64,000 nt of DNA, taken from the NCBI GenBank assembly GCA_013397075.1, contig VWZS01007432.1:1845565-1909564 (forward strand), written 5' to 3'. A program made the position numbers and the translations under genes. Position 1 is the stretch's first letter. Each line of letters starts with the position of its first letter. This stretch comes from Rhabdornis inornatus (taxonomy: Eukaryota; Chordata; Aves; Passeriformes; Rhabdornithidae). Of this stretch, positions 59,701 to 64,000 are shown in pieces. The notes under the pieces were generated by a model, which saw only the letters and a list, made by a program, of their open reading frames with translations, was not told the origin of the DNA and ran no database searches.

Positions 59701-62700
59701 CTCAACCACACATCACTGAATGACACAAAGGCTGAAGGAAGCACCAAAGTACAGGCTATCTCATTAATGATAGCAAGCATATGCTATTAATGAGTACACA
59801 AGCAGTCATGCCACCTTTTCAGTTACACTCTGTCCTTGGGAGCTTTCAAAGTTTTACAGAACATTTAGGCACAAGTTTTTTAAAGGGAGGGAAAAAAAAG
59901 ACTCATTACACCATTAACTTTACACTACACTGTGTAATCAAAGACCTCCTAATTTTCAGGAGAGCATTACTTGACATCTTGTTGCATAAATATTCTGCTT
60001 GTGCACGCAGATCTGGGAATGATCAGTAATGTATATCACAGTCTTGCAAAAGTTATTGATGAGAAAATTATCTTCATGACCTAGAAGATCCTTTCTTCCC
60101 CTAGCCAGAAGAAAAAAAAAAAATCTAAATGCAAGTCACTCTTCTGCTGGCCTCCCTTTTTGCTCACCAAATCCCAAATTAATAAATTTACAGTAAATAA
60201 ACAAATAATCACTTTATGCTTACCCATATGCCTTCTCCTTTTATGGTAGCCTTATAAATTAAATTTAATCTTGCCCTTCAAGGTAGAAACAAGCAATAAA
60301 ACTAACCTGTTTATTAGTCAGTGTAGTTTGAGAATTATACTCGTGTTTCTGCCTTTGAGAACATGAGGGATTGTTGACACAATGGAGGCCAAGCATGCAT
60401 TTATGGTGCATGATATCACCGTGGGGCTCAGAGAGGCAGTTTACTTATTCCACAGATGACTGCCACAAGAGAATGTAATTGCTTAATAATGTGTCAATGT
60501 ACCCATGGGAAGCATTTAAGTCATCTGTGACCTGTATTGGGAACTTGCCAGGGACCCTAGCACTACCTCTAATTTGCACGAAATGGAGGAATTGTGGCCA
60601 TCTTCTACAGAAAGGATAAACAGAACAAGGGAGAAAGTTGGGACGAGTCAAAAAGGCACCTCTTTCTCAGAAAACAACACAACTGGAAGGGGAAAAACTG
60701 TTCCCCAGATTCAGGAAATAAAAGCTGTAAGACTACTAACAAAGTTCTAAGCAGGCCAGTCAACATCAGTGTGGTATACTCCAGCATATGAGATGATCTG
60801 CACTGGGGAGAAATTGCCTCACCAAGAATTAAAGCCTCAGAAATAGATGTAACACCTGACTGAAAAGCTATTTATGGACAATGAAATTCTCATACAATCT
60901 CCACCATGGCTTTATTTTTTAGTCATAAATCAAGTTAAAGTGAAACATCCGAGTGATTGAATATTAGTGGGAGGCAAATAACAATTAAAGCTCCCTGAAC
61001 ACTGCAAATCAAGTAGCATCGTGTAGGATCAGATTAATAAACCAGAGTCTTTTCCATACTTCTCAAGAATTAAAGTGTCATAGGATGAGATCCAACTTTG
61101 TGGATGCCTACTTCTAAGCATGTAACTATTTTCATTGATTTTGAGAACACTACCCAAATGCTTTAGTTCAGGTACATGAAGATACCTGGTGAGTGAAAGC
61201 CTTGGTAAGGAAGTCATCACTGGAAGCCTTGGGAAGCTTTCCGAGCCAATGGAAATTGTAACTCTCTCCAATAAGACCCACAATAATGTAAAGAGATCCT
61301 GCAGCTAAAGTGAGAATGACCCAGTGGCTCAAGCAAAACAGGAATTTACAACCTTTCCTAGCATGCTATTGGAGAACATTTCATGAATTTTCCAAATGGT
61401 TTACAGGATGTTTTCTGTTCACCTTTCCTCGAGACACAGCTCAGAAGAACCTGCACCCTTCTAGCACAAATGGGTCAGTCCCTAACTCACAATGAGCCAA
61501 AGGATCTGACTGAAGGACATCCACTGTGATTCCATGATGCTCAGCTCAGGGCCCAGATGTGACCTACTGCATGTTAAAAAAAAAACCCCAAAAATCCTAG
61601 TTCTGCAAATTTCAGGTTAGTCTTTCAATCTAGATTTTTCCCCCAGCTCTCCCTCTACTTCTCCTCCCACCCTGATCTGACTTTTCCCAATCCAAATGAG
61701 ATTTAGAAGTCTGCCTGATGGCAGGTGGGTGGAGGCTCTCCAGATACTACGTTTGTTGGTAACCCAGCAGTTATTTGCGGTTGACTTTTTTGGTTGCCCA
61801 CAGGAATTTCCAGGGTGGTGTAAACAGACAGATGTGGGTTCTTTTCTGCTATATAGATCACACCATAGAGAGATATCAAAGGAAAAAACCAAGCCCATGA
61901 ATAATGCACTAGTGGGAGCATTTGAAGCTCTGAACTTTAAAGGCTGGCCTCTGAATTTATTGGTTTAATTGTTGGGTATGGACACTTGGGCTGCCAGATA
62001 GCTTTTGAAATCAAAACATCACTGAAAGGTTTCCCGAATATTTAGAAGTTTATACAAAGTGTAAGTGGGCTCAAGTACTGGCAAACTCCGGGCTGGTCCC
62101 ACCCTGACAGCACTGCCACAATCTTACATGCTAAAATTGTTCTTTCCTTCTTTCCCTCAGTAGCACAGTGGTTTGATTTTTACTTCAGTGAGGCATCTCA
62201 ACAACTATTCCATGGCTCATTGCTGCTGTAACACTGGGAAACTGAAGGGGAGGGTTTCAAAGCTATGGATTAGTAAAGCTCCACTGATTTCAGGCTAATT
62301 CACACTAGCCAGGAAATTCTGCCCCTTGTTCTCTTTTTTTTTTGTTTGTTTCTACTGTTACCATTATGCAAATGCTACTTTTGCCATGGGATTTCTATGT
62401 GCCTTGTGCTCGCACAAGAGACACATCGTGGCATTTTCAGCCTGGAGATGAACAACTAGCCCACGATTAAAATCACGTTAAGTCAACAGTGCAACTTGCT
62501 AATCATTCTTACTCTAGAGTTTCCAGCTAAAGCCTTTCTCATCATTTATTTTTCCAGGAGGATTTGTGTATGTTTCTGTCAGTCTACTTTGGAGCATGGC
62601 AGGTTACAGACGCACTTTGATTCATGGCTGGACATGGATTATTTTAATTAGAAAGAAAAAGGGGTCTTGGTTTAAACAGCCTTGCACTGTCATCTTGCTG

Positions 62701-64000
62701 TTGCAGTGCCCACTTCCTCACACTTACTTGGAAATCCCTTGAACAAGAATTCGATTTTAGCAGGAAGAAATGGTGATAGCCTCACTCCCAGGGTTGGGTT
62801 TGTTTGGAGGCCTCCTTCCTGGCATCCTTGAGACATGACAGACTGACCCAGCCAACTGTTTCCACTCCAGTTTTTTCCATGTCCTTCCTTTGTGAGAAGA
62901 AAGTGTCACCTCCACCATAAAGGCATTGTTATTTAGAAAACTTCATCTCCTCCAGACTTACAGCACTTCCACTATGAACATGTGCTCCAAGACATGTTTT
63001 CAGGGCAGTGTTATGCACAGTCCTCCTCCCTGCCTGAGCTTTGAAGAGGGAATACTCTGCCACCATCAGCTCCCAGCGAGGGACACAACTGAGGGAAATC
63101 ACTTACATCTTCTTGGCTTTACCCACTAATCTCAACTTGCAAACAGCAATTACTTTTGCCTCTTTTCAGGACTGCTCAAGACACCAAGCATGGGATTATT
63201 TTTGTAGACACTTCCAAGAGTTAATTTCCTGAGCTGTCCAAAAGACAAGAGAAAGCCCTGAGCCAAGCTTCCCTTCATCTCCAGCAGCTGCTCTTCCACT
63301 TGGTTCCTTATATCCTCCTGCTGGATAAAAAGAAACCATATTCTGCAAAGATAGCCCAAATCCAAATCCCAGTGACGCCTGGCCAAATCATCTATCAGTG
63401 AGTGACCAGAAATGAGGAAATCAACCTAACAAGTTACTTGGATTTGTGCAGCAGGATGTTACCCCAACCTAAACTACAGATTCCAACAGTTACATCCCTG
63501 TCCTCCTCAACAGGCAATAGTTAGATCTCCTATTATACAAAATCCTTCTTACCGTTTTACCAATACCAGGATCAAAATCTTAAAAATCTACATTGTTTCT
63601 ATTTGCGCTATTTACTTCTGTCATTTCTCTCAAATTAGAAGTAAAAAACCCCCATAAGGTCACTCTTGTTACATTCAGTTTAAGCATCTCTATTTGGGCT
63701 GCCAATATCTTGAGGAAACATTTATTTTTACAGAAACCACAGTTAACACTAAGAGTTAGGGGCAAAAAATCAAAAATGGGTTTCTAAGCGACTTAGTTTA
63801 GTACTTGGGGAAAAACCCACTATATTTTGATTAGAATTGTGTTACTATTGTTCCCTTGAATGAAACTTAAGAGTGCGAAAAATGAACCCCCTGTTTTCGG
63901 AAAGAACTGTCTTATAGCTTAAAATATTGTAAACCATATTTACTTCAACTTTTCTTTTACATGTGAAAATTTTCATGATTTTGCAAACAGATTGCCACAG
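59701..64000. other. gene-free stretch to the window end
   Basis: AT-rich single-copy sequence with an A-tract near 60112-60123. Segments at about 60440-61020 and 62340-62560 have the texture of conserved regulatory DNA, including an ATGCAAAT octamer at about 62367. No gene is recognised. Confidence 0.45.

Noticed and set aside
1..64000. CRISPR arrays, operons, ribosome-binding sites, phage or plasmid genes
   Set aside because: The window is vertebrate-type DNA with CR1 repeats and no dense coding. No regularly spaced direct repeats were seen, so bacterial feature types do not apply.
1..64000. tRNA, rRNA or microRNA genes
   Set aside because: No cloverleaf-type A/B-box pair or rRNA segment was recognised. 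The hairpins found are too short, or their loops too long, to support a microRNA call without expression data.

Overview
This window looks like a piece of a bird (or other sauropsid) nuclear genome. The DNA is AT-rich. I see no densely packed genes, no CpG-island-like stretch, no tRNA or rRNA gene, no CRISPR array and no virus- or phage-like gene. What identifies the lineage is interspersed repeats. There are about ten fragments of the non-LTR retrotransposon CR1, which dominates bird genomes; all are 5'-truncated and most end in the family's 3' tail (variants of ATTCTATG/ATTCTGTG). I see no Alu- or L1-like repeat. The sequence does not let me name the species, and turtles and crocodilians also carry CR1.

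Nothing in the window can be called a gene with confidence. It reads as intergenic sequence or one or more very large introns. Long reading frames exist but behave as chance or repeat frames: the longest (about 186 and 161 codons, near 30.6-31.4 kb) run antisense through a CR1 copy. I did find several short segments flanked by good splice signals. On the minus strand these are 21-86, 2346-2494, 16701-16866 and 21644-21711. On the plus strand they are 4270-4368, 18084-18207 and 40057-40129. None matches a protein I recognise, and the minus-strand set cannot be joined in the most protein-like frames. They are recorded as unconfirmed exon candidates, perhaps of a long non-coding RNA.

Layout. 0-11 kb: AT-rich single-copy sequence with exon candidates near 0.02, 2.4 and 4.3 kb and possible conserved non-coding sequence near 4.8 and 7.6-7.9 kb. 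11-15 kb: two CR1 3' ends in plus orientation and a 160-bp (CAAAA)n microsatellite. 15-22.5 kb: three exon candidates and a 30-bp tandem duplication. 22.6-23.5 kb: the most informative CR1, with decayed reverse-transcriptase coding sequence. 30.6-31.3 kb: a GC-rich minus-strand CR1. 35.6-36.1 kb: plus-strand CR1. 40.0-42.9 kb: a TATA/exon candidate followed by two minus-strand CR1 copies. 43-64 kb: mostly single-copy AT-rich sequence with small CR1 pieces at 49.8, 52.7 and 59.6 kb, a probable ancient MIR at 56.2 kb, and stretches at 53.5-53.9, 60.4-61.0 and 62.3-62.6 kb whose texture suggests conserved regulatory DNA.

I found no evidence of a new biological system. The observations most worth checking are the splice-flanked segments and the possible regulatory elements. 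Both need genome alignment or RNA data that I do not have.
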